Source of the DNA: Microbulbifer sp. GL-2
Lineage (GTDB): Bacteria > Pseudomonadota > Gammaproteobacteria > Pseudomonadales > Cellvibrionaceae
DNA length: 64,000 nt
Reading direction: 5' to 3'
Assembly: GCF_007183175.1 (NCBI RefSeq)
Contig: NZ_AP019807.1
Coordinates: 4,584,001 to 4,648,000, forward strand
Position 1 is the stretch's first letter; the number at the start of each line of letters is the position of its first letter. Under the pieces are notes generated by a model that did not search any database, was not told the DNA's origin, and saw only the letters and a program-made list of their open reading frames with translations. The position numbers were made by a program, and so were the translations under genes. Shown piece after piece: positions 9,417 through 18,572 of this stretch.

Positions 9417-10154
9417 TTGTCTACTTATTTAATTTCTGATCTGCACCTCGACGAGGGACGCCCGGATATCACCAGGGCCTTCTTTGACTTCCTGCGCGGC
9501 CCGGCCGCCGGTGCCGAGGCGCTATATATTCTCGGCGACTTCTTTGAGGCCTGGATTGGCGATGACGACGATGCCCCCCTGATTGATGAGGTTGTGCGGG
9601 AGCTTAGCCACTACAGTGGTACCGGAGTTGAGCTCTACCTGATGCATGGCAACCGCGACTTCCTGCTCGGGACAGATTTTGCCCAGCGCGTGGGTGCGGT
9701 ATTACTACAAGATCCCACCGCCCTCTCCCTCGCCGGCCATCGGGTGCTGTTGATGCACGGCGACAGCTTGTGCACCCTCGATGAGGAGTATATGGCATTT
9801 CGCCGCCAAGCCCGCGACAACAACTGGCAACAGGCACTTCTGGCCAAGCCATTGGAAGAGCGACGCGCCATCGCCACTCAGATACGAGCGGCCTCCAAGG
9901 CGATGAACAGCCGCAAGGCGGAAGACATCATGGATGTCACCCCTGAAGAAGTGGAAAGGGTTATGTGCGAGCACAATGTGGATACTTTAATCCACGGCCA
10001 CACCCACAGGCCTGCTCGTCACTCTCTCACTATTGATGGCGCTCCGGCGGAGCGCATTGTATTGGGGGACTGGGATAAGAATGGCTGGTGTCTGAAAGCG
10101 GGCAAAAACTCGTTGGAATTAATCCACTGGCCAATCCACCAGCCAACCCGCTGA
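9417..10154 (+). CDS. lpxH: UDP-2,3-diacylglucosamine diphosphatase
   Basis: 245-residue calcineurin-like phosphoesterase of lipid A synthesis. It cleaves UDP-2,3-diacylglucosamine to lipid X at the inner face of the inner membrane. Metal-binding motifs are in order: SDLHLDE, GDFFEAWIGDD, HGNRDFLLG, LMHGDSLCT and HGHTHRPA. The start is TTG at 9417, with AAGGCGGGGA just upstream. No ATG or GTG gives the conserved N-terminus STYLISDLHL. Converges on the SDR gene with a 9-bp gap. Confidence 0.95.
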   Translation: MSTYLISDLHLDEGRPDITRAFFDFLRGPAAGAEALYILGDFFEAWIGDDDDAPLIDEVVRELSHYSGTGVELYLMHGNRDFLLGTDFAQRVGAVLLQDPTALSLAGHRVLLMHGDSLCTLDEEYMAFRRQARDNNWQQALLAKPLEERRAIATQIRAASKAMNSRKAEDIMDVTPEEVERVMCEHNVDTLIHGHTHRPARHSLTIDGAPAERIVLGDWDKNGWCLKAGKNSLELIHWPIHQPTR

Positions 10155-10163
10155 TCGGTACCG

Positions 10164-11090
10164 TTATTGGCTGGAGCGCTGCTCTTTCTGCACCGCTTCA
10201 ACCAACTCTCGCAGGCTTTGCCTCAACCGCCCTACTCCACCGAAACGGAATCCCTTACGCTGTAAATATGCGCAGTCCATCACTGCTGGTGATACGGCCT
10301 TCGCTTGCGGTGGCAACGGACCACGCTCCCCAGAAATCGACTGGATAATTTCCGCTATCTCGCGGTTACTCACCAACCGGTCGCTACAGTTGACGGCCTG
10401 ACCGCGGGCATCTGCCTCATGCAGTAACAATTCCACCGCCCTGGCGACATCATCTCCATGCACCTCGGTGGCATTTCTGCCCTGCGAATATTCTTCACCT
10501 CTGACAACCGCTCGCGCTATGTCATACCACTTGCTGCGCGCCAACGGATTTACCACACCGTAGACTCCGGTCAGGCGCAGCGATACCGCATGCCAGTGGA
10601 GCTGATAAGCCCAGGCAGACACCATCGCCTCTACCGCAGCCTTATAAGCCCCGTAGAATGTATCGGGCTGGGCCGCGCTGTGCTCTTGCAGGTTGCCGCG
10701 CAAATGCCCGCTTGCATAGACTGCACGGCTGGAAATAAATACAAATTTTTCCACGCCAGCACCGTGGGCCAGCTGCATCAAGGCCAGGGAACGGTTGAGG
10801 TTCGACTCAAGGAAGCCTGTGAGATTATCTCCCTCTCCGCCACGGTAACGCCCCGGCAGATGGTCGTAGGCGCCATGCACAACCGCATGGACACCATCGA
10901 CAAACTCCGACAGCACCACATCATTCGACATATCACCGCAGGTCCATTCAAACCTGCCATCGGGCGCACAGAAAATTTTCGTTTTCTGTACGTTGCGTAA
11001 CAGCACCCTTACTGTGTAGCCACGCTGCAGGAAATGGCGGACGATAAATTGCCCCACATATCCACTTGCACCAGTAATTCCAACCTTCAA
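10164..11090 (-). CDS. NAD(P)-dependent epimerase/dehydratase (extended SDR)
   Basis: 308-residue extended short-chain dehydrogenase/reductase. The N-terminal Rossmann motif is GITGASGYVGQF. The catalytic Tyr-Lys pair is in YGAYKAA, and the upstream Ser is in FISSRAVY. Members act on nucleotide sugars or other sugar or steroid-like substrates, and the substrate is not clear from sequence. The start is TTG at 11088-11090, overlapping the TGA of the GT8 gene (TTGA), so the two are translationally coupled. With the condensation-type protein upstream it forms a three-gene unit that could make and acylate a glycosylated product (inference). Confidence 0.8.
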   Translation of the reverse strand: MKVGITGASGYVGQFIVRHFLQRGYTVRVLLRNVQKTKIFCAPDGRFEWTCGDMSNDVVLSEFVDGVHAVVHGAYDHLPGRYRGGEGDNLTGFLESNLNRSLALMQLAHGAGVEKFVFISSRAVYASGHLRGNLQEHSAAQPDTFYGAYKAAVEAMVSAWAYQLHWHAVSLRLTGVYGVVNPLARSKWYDIARAVVRGEEYSQGRNATEVHGDDVARAVELLLHEADARGQAVNCSDRLVSNREIAEIIQSISGERGPLPPQAKAVSPAVMDCAYLQRKGFRFGGVGRLRQSLRELVEAVQKEQRSSQ

Positions 11091-11917
11091 GGAACCCCTC
11101 CATTGGGCTGCATCTGTTGTGCCTGGGCCAAGGTAACCAATTGTGCATCGATATCCCGCCCTTCATACACTGCCCACCACAAATCAATTAACGGCTTCAG
11201 CTGCCTCGCTTTCGGATGTGATTTCTGCCAGGGTTTTTCGTACTGGTAGTGAATCACATGAATATTGCTCCACTGCCAAAGTTGCGGAAGGTTCAGATAT
11301 AAATACTGTAGGGCATTGTAGATATAGGGCAATCCGTGCCACTGGGAGAAAAAGGCTTGCAGGAATGTCTGGTCGGTACGACGCCAAAAAACACCGGGGC
11401 GATCCAGTACTGCCAGCATATTCTGGTAAGTGGTCTCACTGGGCACTGCAGTGAAAGAGCCGGAGTTCATTCGGTGAAAACCATCCAGCCCCTCATAGAG
11501 GTTTGGTGCGGCGCAGAATTCCGGGTAGTCCATCAGGTGATCGATATTTCGCAACAGTAAAATATCCGCATCGAGGAAAACCACCTTGTCGTATTCTGTC
11601 AGCCGCCACAGCGCCAGCTTGCAGAAATTATTCAGCGGGTTGTGAAATGCGGGCTTTTCACCCTTATCGAAAGGAGCGCGCTGATGTAGAGCCTCGCGCC
11701 CGTGCCTGCTGGTAAATTCATCGGAGAACTTTGGCGGACGTACCTCCCGCACCAAACAACCCGCCCGCTCCAATGACGCGCTGTCGCAACTACCTGCAAC
11801 CACCATACACACCAGGGGGTGGGCACTGGCTACACGATCCAGGGATCGCTTTAACGCTGTGGCGCCAATCACATAGTCAGGACTATTAACGAGAGTAACG
11901 AAGGCACATCGAGACAT
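11087..11917 (-). CDS. GT8-type (glycogenin-like) glycosyltransferase
   Basis: Glycosyltransferase with a GT-A fold, family 8 type. The N-terminus is MSRCAFVTLVNSPDYVIGATALKRSL. The metal-binding DxD is in VVFLDADILLLRNID, followed by AAPN and MNSGSF, as in glycogenin and galactinol synthase-like proteins. It would transfer a sugar from a nucleotide donor, and the acceptor is unknown. The ATG at 11915-11917 is preferred over an in-frame TTG five codons upstream (11932), as neither has a strong ribosome site. It is the middle gene of a minus-strand trio: 63 bp after the condensation-type gene, and overlapping the SDR start. Confidence 0.8.
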   Translation of the reverse strand: MSRCAFVTLVNSPDYVIGATALKRSLDRVASAHPLVCMVVAGSCDSASLERAGCLVREVRPPKFSDEFTSRHGREALHQRAPFDKGEKPAFHNPLNNFCKLALWRLTEYDKVVFLDADILLLRNIDHLMDYPEFCAAPNLYEGLDGFHRMNSGSFTAVPSETTYQNMLAVLDRPGVFWRRTDQTFLQAFFSQWHGLPYIYNALQYLYLNLPQLWQWSNIHVIHYQYEKPWQKSHPKARQLKPLIDLWWAVYEGRDIDAQLVTLAQAQQMQPNGGVP

Positions 11918-11980
11918 GGTATTTACTGTCAAAACTAAAGGCAGTACGGCAGATACCGGTACAGCAAGGAGATGAACCAG

Positions 11981-13285
11981 TCAAAGAGGGGGCATACTGC
12001 CCCCGGCTCCACAGATCACACGAGCATGCCAGCGACCCACAAAGCTCTCCATCTGCGCTTGAGTAAAGCAATTCACATTATAGATAAAGCTCGCCCTTAA
12101 TTGGCCGCCATAGTCGGCCAATGAAAGGTATATTCCGTAGGGCGTAAGCCGTGTCGGTAGTGAGATGGTGCGAATCTTCAAGTGATCATTTAGTGTGTTC
12201 CAATTTGAAATTTCCCCGGTGTAGACGCCGGCGAAGCCCTCCTGATGCTCTTTCGCCTGGAGGAAAGTAATCAGGTAACATCGAGAGGCATTAAGGTTAT
12301 GGCCAATACTGCCGTGGGGACCGATAGCGTCAGCAGCATAGACGGTGCGTACCGCGCGCTTGATCTCCATCGACAATCGTCTCAATTTCTCCTTCCAGGA
12401 TTCATCCCGACAGGCCCTAAGGTTTGCATAACGAAACATTGGTCCAAATATATATCGATGCTCCCGCTTCAGCCGTAGAGATAAATTCGTATTCATCCAA
12501 AAATCATGTTGCAGGAACTCACCCAGGGTTTGCTGGTAGGCAGCACATAAATAGACAAATAAGCTGGTATTTTCAGAGTTCGCATCTGCCTGTAATTGCA
12601 GAAACTCCTCTCCCATTATGTTGTGGTTGATCTCATTACAAATAATCGAGGCTATTTCCTGATTAGACGCAGACTCTACATCCTCATACTGCAACGCCAA
12701 CTTGTTCCGCCAATAATGCTTTGCGTCCTGGCCACGGGCAGACTTTAAATAGGTGTTTTCGAAGTTTACGTAATCCGCAAAATCCATCGTTTCCACTATT
12801 GGCTTGTAATTTTTACCCGCTTCCAAGTTCAGGTAACCAGTGAGGACTTCAGACCAAAGCTTCGACAAGCTAATTCCATCAGCAATAATATGGTGGCATT
12901 TGACCAGGAAAATATATTCGTCATGACCAGTACGAAACAGGGAGAGGCCAATCAACTGATCCGCACCTAAATCCATGGGTGAGCTACTAAACTGTCGTAG
13001 AAAACTGGTGATATGCTCGTCGCTCATATGGCGAATATCCAGATAGTCAAGTTCAATATCTTCAAATTTCCGGTAGACAGGCTCGTCATTGTATCTACAG
13101 CGAAAAATCGGATAGGAATTGACTACATTGGGAATGGCCTTTTCGAACAGCTCAACATCAACTCGACCTTTAACGCCCATAGCCCGTGCAATTAAGTCGG
13201 CCAGCGCTTTGCGATGATTCAGATCATAAATACGCTGCTCGGTAATCGACAGTGGCACATTGGGTGAAGTATTCCAGCCTGCCAT
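11981..13285 (-). CDS. stand-alone condensation-domain acyltransferase
   Basis: 434-residue protein of the CoA-dependent acyltransferase / NRPS condensation superfamily. The catalytic motif HHxxxDG is present as HHIIADG at residues 131-137, and the N-terminus PLSITEQRIYDL resembles such proteins. No adenylation or carrier domain is attached or nearby. This points to a PapA-like or alcohol O-acyltransferase role, joining an acyl thioester to a hydroxyl or amine, rather than a peptide assembly line. It is first in a minus-strand trio with GT8 and SDR genes. An acylated glycoside or glycolipid product is a reasonable guess only. Confidence 0.75.
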   Translation of the reverse strand: MAGWNTSPNVPLSITEQRIYDLNHRKALADLIARAMGVKGRVDVELFEKAIPNVVNSYPIFRCRYNDEPVYRKFEDIELDYLDIRHMSDEHITSFLRQFSSSPMDLGADQLIGLSLFRTGHDEYIFLVKCHHIIADGISLSKLWSEVLTGYLNLEAGKNYKPIVETMDFADYVNFENTYLKSARGQDAKHYWRNKLALQYEDVESASNQEIASIICNEINHNIMGEEFLQLQADANSENTSLFVYLCAAYQQTLGEFLQHDFWMNTNLSLRLKREHRYIFGPMFRYANLRACRDESWKEKLRRLSMEIKRAVRTVYAADAIGPHGSIGHNLNASRCYLITFLQAKEHQEGFAGVYTGEISNWNTLNDHLKIRTISLPTRLTPYGIYLSLADYGGQLRASFIYNVNCFTQAQMESFVGRWHARVICGAGGSMPPL

Positions 13286-13790
13286 GACGCTCCTCCGTAC
13301 AACGTTTCGTTGGTAAATTAGCCATTTGCTTGGCAGGATATTCCAATACTTTTACATGGGGCATCGCACTACTGACTCTTACTATCTGCGCACCAATTAA
13401 GAGTACGGGGGAGCCCGCCCAGGATGACTGTGGTAGGCGTACTTTTCAGCTACACCGAAGACTTCATTCATCAGCCCTTGAGCCGGATAGGCAGACTTCG
13501 GGTCCAGTTCACAACTACAAATCTGCCGCCTCCCTGCACCACGTATATGCTGGGTCTCCACATCATCCGCATACTTACCTCCCCTCTCAGCCTGATGAAA
13601 ACTGTGGTTTAAATCCGAGTAGTTAATTTTAAGGATATGCAAATATTTATAGGCTTTCCGACTGCATGTGCCCCACACTCCCCTCGATAGACATGGGTGC
13701 AGTGTGAATCCGTACCAAGATTCCCTTGATTTACGCCACCGCCCCATTGCATGATCTCCCAAGACCTCAAGGGAGAGGAGTTCAATCCAG
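13286..13790. other. intergenic, no gene recognised
   Basis: About 500 bases between the divergent condensation-type gene and the saccharopine dehydrogenase-like gene. Short open frames exist here, including one of 137 codons on the minus strand, but they show no recognisable domain or convincing ribosome site. It probably holds the divergent promoters. The ribosome site GGGAGAGGAG at 13771-13780 serves the downstream gene. Confidence 0.5.
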
Positions 13791-14942
13791 GTGATCAATA
13801 ACCTGAACAAACGTGTATTAATACTTGGCGGCTACGGCAACTTTGGCGCACGTATTGCGCAGATGCTGAATTCAGAAGCCAATATCCAACTGATTATTGC
13901 CGGGCGTAATAAGAGCCTTGCAGATCGCTGTGCAGAACAGCTCGGCGGCCTTGCCGAGGGATTGCGCCTGGAGCGGGACTCCATCAACCTCGCGGCACAA
14001 CTGAAAGCACTGCACCTGGATCTTTTGATCCACTGCGCTGGCCCATTCCAGAAAGAAACTGATTATCGGGTTGCCAAAGCTTGTATCGAATCCCGCACAC
14101 CTTATATCGACATCTCAGATGCTCGCCGCTTTGTATGCGACTTTCACCGTCTCTCACCCGCTGCAGAAGCAGCAGGTATTGCCATGGTATCCGGTGCCAG
14201 TAGCCTGCCCGGCCTGAGTTCGGCTGCGCTCGCTGAAATTCACCGGGAGCTTCCGGATATTCATGCTGTAGAGATTGCTATTGCGCCAGCGCACCGTATT
14301 GACCGGGGATTGGCTACTGTGCGTGCAGGTTTCGAATATTTGGGGCACAGCTTTCCACAGCTGCGTGATGGTCGCTGGCGCGAGTCCTTTGCGGGAAAAA
14401 ATCTTCGCCCGGTAACGCTGGCACACCCTGTGGGAAAACGTTGGCTGTGCGATTTCGACGTACCGGACCTGGAGCTATGCCCCAGATACCTTCCCGACCT
14501 GCAAAGTGCGCGATTTGCCACAGGGCTGGAACCATTTCCGCTACAGCTAGGCCTGTCTGCCTGCGCCCAATTAGCCCGGCTGCACTTACCTGCAACCAGT
14601 GCCCGCCTGGCCCAGCTGGGACATAGACTGACTCCACGCTGGCCTGGAGGCACTCCCCACGGCGGTATGATCGTGCGCGCCGAAGGAAAAAACACTCATG
14701 GCGAATCCGCTACACGACAATGGCAAATTCTCGGCTTAATTGGCGATGGCCCCTGGATTCCCGCCGCACCAGCGGCGGCTTTAGCGCGTAAATTTCTATC
14801 CGGCAATGCTATCGAATTGGGTGCACGCCCATGTTGGCAGCTTCTCAGCCTGGATGAGATCCTGATGGAGCTGAATAACTACTCCATCGTTACCGCCATT
14901 GAATCGCACTCCCGGGAGCGCATGCCGGCTCTCACATTCTAA
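13791..14942 (+). CDS. saccharopine dehydrogenase-like NADP-binding protein
   Basis: 383-residue oxidoreductase-like protein. The Rossmann motif is RVLILGGYGNFGARIAQML, followed by IIAGRNKSLADRCAEQ. CAGPFQ and YIDISDARRFV fit the saccharopine dehydrogenase NADP-binding family. The start is GTG at 13791, with GGGAGAGGAG upstream. Homologues of this length are mostly uncharacterised, so true saccharopine dehydrogenase activity is not implied. It lies 105 bp before the FMN glutamate synthase-like gene on the same strand. Confidence 0.75.
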   Translation: MINNLNKRVLILGGYGNFGARIAQMLNSEANIQLIIAGRNKSLADRCAEQLGGLAEGLRLERDSINLAAQLKALHLDLLIHCAGPFQKETDYRVAKACIESRTPYIDISDARRFVCDFHRLSPAAEAAGIAMVSGASSLPGLSSAALAEIHRELPDIHAVEIAIAPAHRIDRGLATVRAGFEYLGHSFPQLRDGRWRESFAGKNLRPVTLAHPVGKRWLCDFDVPDLELCPRYLPDLQSARFATGLEPFPLQLGLSACAQLARLHLPATSARLAQLGHRLTPRWPGGTPHGGMIVRAEGKNTHGESATRQWQILGLIGDGPWIPAAPAAALARKFLSGNAIELGARPCWQLLSLDEILMELNNYSIVTAIESHSRERMPALTF

Positions 14943-15047
14943 GATGCCTGTTTAACCGCAGATCGCGATGAGATAGCGGCAAAATTCCTATAGATGATCT
15001 AGGTTCAGTATCGGTACTCTCTGTAACGACACTGGCCTTCATTTTCT

Positions 15048-16727
15048 ATGATTATCTCAAGTGCCTGGCGTGCCTACGCCAGTAGGAACGGAATCAAGCG
15101 CGCAATCATCCCTGTGACTGCCCTGATTCTCACACCGGTCTTTTTAGTGCTTACCTTCTCCAGAAGTGCCTGGTGGCTAATTCCATTGGCAGCCAGTTTA
15201 TTTTTGGTAGGTCTGGGCCTGTATGACATGTTCCAGCGCGAGTGGACCCTCACCCGCAACTTTCCGGTGGCCGCACGTATCCGCTGGATGTTTATGAACC
15301 TGCGCCCCTATTTTCGCGCCTACATTGTGGAAGGAGACGAGGAGGGCAGGCCGTTCAGCTATGAGGCCCGCAGGGTTGTAAACTCCCGGGCCGAAGGGAC
15401 TTCTGCCATGCATCCGTTCGGTACTGAACAGGATGTCTATTCCGGGGAACAGATGTGGCTGACGCACTCCATCACCCCAGCAAAAGAAGCGGATGTGAAG
15501 TCCCGAATCAAAGTAGGCACAGAGCAATGTTCAAAACCCTACTCTGTATCCCTTCTCAATATTTCAGCCATGAGCTTCGGTGCCCTCTCCGCTGCGGCCA
15601 TTGAGGCATTAAATAAAGGCGCTTCGATTGGCGGCTTCTACCACGATACCGGAGAGGGTGGCATCAGCCCCTACCATCGAAAACACGGCGGCGACCTCGT
15701 ATGGGAATTGGGCTCAGGCTATTTCGGTGCGCGCAAGGACGACGGCAGTTTCGACCCCGACCTGTTTCGAGAAGCCTGTGATGACCAGGTCAAGATGACC
15801 GAAATAAAATTGAGCCAAGGCGCCAAACCAGGCCATGGTGGTGTATTGCCCGGCGCGAAAGTGACTCAGGAAATCGCCTCCACCCGCAAGGTAAAACCGG
15901 GGGTCGACTGTGTCTCACCCCGCGCTCACTCTATGTTTTCCACCCCCATTGAAATGCTGCAATTTGCTGAGCAGATGCGCACCCTGTCCGGTGGTAAACC
16001 GGTAGGGATCAAGCTGTGTGTCGGGCACATTTATGAAGTCATGGCAATTATGAAAGCCATGATCGAGACGGGTATTCTGCTCGACTTTATCGTAGTGGAT
16101 GGTTCCGAGGGAGGCACTGGAGCAGCACCGCTGGAATTGTCTAATCGGGTGGGAATGCCGCTACTGGAAGGGCTGATTGTGGTACGCAACGCTCTCGTAG
16201 GCGCAGGGCTGCGCGACAAAATACGCCTAGCCGCCAGTGGCAAAGTGTACTCTGCTTCCGGGCTGGCTGAATGCCTGGCTATTGGCGCTGACTGGTGCAA
16301 TGCGGCACGTCCCTTTATGTTTTCCATCGGCTGTATCCAGTCCCTGCGCTGTAATACCGACACCTGTCCCACCGGTGTCACCACACAGGATCCCAAACGA
16401 CAACGCGGACTGGTAGTGGATGTGCAGAGTAAACGGGCAGCGGCATTCCAGGCAAAAACCCTGGAGGCACTTGGCGATATCGTTGCAGGTGCAGGCCTGA
16501 CCGACCCTCGAGACCTGCAGCCCTACCACCTCTATCACAATGTCAACGCCGTTGAGACACTGCCCATTCATCATATCTGGCACTTCCTTGAGGAAAATTC
16601 CCTGGTAGATGCACCAGAAGAAACTCCCTACGGGCGCTGGTGGCTCGCTGCCCAGGCCAACTCTTTCCAACCCGCATTTAAACTTGAACACGGCCTGGAC
16701 AGGGAAATTCGGCGTATTTCTAAATAA
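15048..16727 (+). CDS. FMN-binding glutamate synthase family protein, membrane-anchored
   Basis: 559-residue protein carrying only the FMN/alpha-beta barrel domain of glutamate synthase. Two hydrophobic segments near residues 20-60 look like an N-terminal membrane anchor. Barrel signatures include LLNISAMSFGALS, GEGGISPYH, KPGHGGVLPGAKVT, GSEGGTGAAP and ASGKVYSASG. A Cys cluster CIQSLRCNTDTCPTG resembles the 3Fe-4S site. There is no glutaminase domain, so it does not make glutamate from glutamine alone. The physiological reaction of this stand-alone family is uncertain. It lies 38 bp before the pyruvate oxidase-like gene. Confidence 0.85.
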   Translation: MIISSAWRAYASRNGIKRAIIPVTALILTPVFLVLTFSRSAWWLIPLAASLFLVGLGLYDMFQREWTLTRNFPVAARIRWMFMNLRPYFRAYIVEGDEEGRPFSYEARRVVNSRAEGTSAMHPFGTEQDVYSGEQMWLTHSITPAKEADVKSRIKVGTEQCSKPYSVSLLNISAMSFGALSAAAIEALNKGASIGGFYHDTGEGGISPYHRKHGGDLVWELGSGYFGARKDDGSFDPDLFREACDDQVKMTEIKLSQGAKPGHGGVLPGAKVTQEIASTRKVKPGVDCVSPRAHSMFSTPIEMLQFAEQMRTLSGGKPVGIKLCVGHIYEVMAIMKAMIETGILLDFIVVDGSEGGTGAAPLELSNRVGMPLLEGLIVVRNALVGAGLRDKIRLAASGKVYSASGLAECLAIGADWCNAARPFMFSIGCIQSLRCNTDTCPTGVTTQDPKRQRGLVVDVQSKRAAAFQAKTLEALGDIVAGAGLTDPRDLQPYHLYHNVNAVETLPIHHIWHFLEENSLVDAPEETPYGRWWLAAQANSFQPAFKLEHGLDREIRRISK

Positions 16728-16765
16728 ATGGCCCTGTAACCACACCCCACTTTGTGGAGATCACC

Positions 16766-18478
16766 ATGAAAACTGTTTCGGAGGTTATCGTTGACACCCT
16801 GGTGAAAGCCGGAGCCCAGCGCTGCTACGGGATTGTCGGCGATACCATCAACCACTTCACATCAGCGGTACGTACTTCAGATCTGGAATGGATACATGTA
16901 CGTCATGAAGAGGTGGGCGCTTTCGCCGCGGGAGGTGAGTCTTACCTGAGCGGTGAATTAAGCGTTTGTGCCGGCACCGCTGGCCCCGGTAGCCTGCACT
17001 TTATCAATGGCATTTTTGAAAGCCACAGAAATGGTGCGCCAGTATTATTGATTGCCTCCTGTATCGATCGCGCCGAGCAGGGGCTCGGCTATCCGCAGGA
17101 CGTCGACCAGAGAAAACTCTACGAACAGTGTTCAGTCTTCTGTGAAGTGCTGGCAGACCCACATCAGGCCCGCCGCATCGTCAGTCAAGCCGCCCAGGCA
17201 GCGCTCAATCATCACGGGGTTGCGGTTGTAGTGGTGAGCGGCGATATGTTTAAAACCAAAGTGAAGGATTCGCTTCCCTGGTCTGTGCACCGCCCTAAGT
17301 GGTTAACACGTCCCGCAGATCAGGAGCTGGATGCGCTGGCAGACAAAATTAACCAAGCCAAAAACATCACAATATACGGCGGTATAGGCTGCCGCAAAGC
17401 CCATGATGCGGTGGTAAAACTTGGCCAGCACTTGGCCGCTCCAATAGTACATACCACTAAATCCAAAGAATTCCTGGAATATGACAACCCCTGCAATGTG
17501 GGTATGAATGGCATCCTCGGCAACCCTGCAGGTTATCGCGCCATCCAAACCTGTGACCTGTTACTTTGCCTGGGCAATGACTTTGCCTACACCCAGTTCT
17601 ACCCGGAGAAAGCCACCATTATCCAAGTGGACATCGAACCTTCGCACCTGGGCAGACGCACTCCCATAGATATGGGGCTGGTGGGCGATGTAAGCACCAC
17701 CATAGAGGCCCTGTTGCCAAAATTAAAAGCGTGCACAGATAAAAAATTCCTCGATGATCTTCGCGTACGTTACCAGAAAGATGTGGAGCAAATGGAGGAG
17801 CGTGGCCATGAGCCCGACCCCAAACTGATTCACCCCCAATTTGTAGCGCAAACACTCGACAAGCTGGCAGATGAGGACACTGCATTTACCGCTGATGGAG
17901 GCTCGCCCATGGTATGGCTGCTGCGACAGCTGCGTGCCAATGGTAAGCGTTCATTTCTCACCAGCCTATCCCACGGCACCATGGCCAACGCCTACCCACA
18001 GGGGTTGGGTATGGCTAAAGCCAACCCTGGCCGCCAGGTAATTGCCATGTGCGGTGACGGTGGCATGACCATGTTGATGGGGGATTTATTAACTCTGGTC
18101 CAGGAAAAAATACCGCTTAAACTACTGGTATTTAATAACCACTCTCTGGGCTTTGTAGAAATGGAACAGCGCATTGAGGGAATACTGGACAGTTTCACCG
18201 GTCTGAAAAATCCCGACTTCGGCCGCATGGCAGAAGTGATCGGTATCGCCGGGGAAAAAGTCGAGGAAGCTGGAGAGCTAGAAGGTGCCATGAAGCGCTG
18301 GCTGGCGACAGAGGGGCCCGCACTACTCGACGTTACGGTAAACCGATTGGAGCTGGTAATGCCTCCAGAGGTGACCGCCCAGCAAGTATCTTCCACTGCC
18401 CTGTTTGGGCTCAAAGCCATTCTCAATGGGCGTGCTGATGAAGTGGTCGACCTGCTGAAAGACAACTTCCTGAAGTAG
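16766..18478 (+). CDS. ThDP-dependent pyruvate oxidase-like enzyme (PoxB family)
   Basis: 570-residue thiamine diphosphate enzyme. The N-terminal ThDP pyrimidine domain has RCYGIVGDTINHF and HVRHEEVGAFAA. A central cofactor-type domain follows. The C-terminal ThDP pyrophosphate motif is MCGDGGMTMLMGDLLT...VFNNHSLGF. The closest match is pyruvate dehydrogenase (quinone)/pyruvate oxidase, which decarboxylates pyruvate to acetate at the membrane. Acetolactate synthase-type activity is the main alternative. The ATG at 16766 has GGAGA 5 bases upstream. An in-frame GTG at 16754 overlaps that ribosome site and is less likely. It sits between the glutamate synthase-like gene and adiA. Confidence 0.82.
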   Translation: MKTVSEVIVDTLVKAGAQRCYGIVGDTINHFTSAVRTSDLEWIHVRHEEVGAFAAGGESYLSGELSVCAGTAGPGSLHFINGIFESHRNGAPVLLIASCIDRAEQGLGYPQDVDQRKLYEQCSVFCEVLADPHQARRIVSQAAQAALNHHGVAVVVVSGDMFKTKVKDSLPWSVHRPKWLTRPADQELDALADKINQAKNITIYGGIGCRKAHDAVVKLGQHLAAPIVHTTKSKEFLEYDNPCNVGMNGILGNPAGYRAIQTCDLLLCLGNDFAYTQFYPEKATIIQVDIEPSHLGRRTPIDMGLVGDVSTTIEALLPKLKACTDKKFLDDLRVRYQKDVEQMEERGHEPDPKLIHPQFVAQTLDKLADEDTAFTADGGSPMVWLLRQLRANGKRSFLTSLSHGTMANAYPQGLGMAKANPGRQVIAMCGDGGMTMLMGDLLTLVQEKIPLKLLVFNNHSLGFVEMEQRIEGILDSFTGLKNPDFGRMAEVIGIAGEKVEEAGELEGAMKRWLATEGPALLDVTVNRLELVMPPEVTAQQVSSTALFGLKAILNGRADEVVDLLKDNFLK

Positions 18479-18500
18479 TCCGAAATTGTCGCGCAAACTC

Positions 18501-18536
18501 GGGAGGTAAGGGGAATTACATTTATTGCCCCCTCCC
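18501..18536 (+). promoter_or_regulatory. GC-rich hairpin in the leader of adiA
   Basis: GGGAGG-taa-GGGG (18501-18513) can pair with CCCC-CTCCC (18528-18536) around a 14-base loop. It lies between the pyruvate oxidase-like stop and the adiA start. No T-run follows, so it is not a standard intrinsic terminator. An mRNA-stability or attenuation role is possible. Confidence 0.4.
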
Positions 18537-18572
18537 CGCAATTTCAGGTGAGCGCCCATCAGGCAGGAAGCC

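Noticed and set aside
13397..13810. 137-codon minus-strand frame in the intergenic region
   Set aside because: No recognisable domain or ribosome site, irregular composition, and it overlaps the start of the saccharopine dehydrogenase-like gene.
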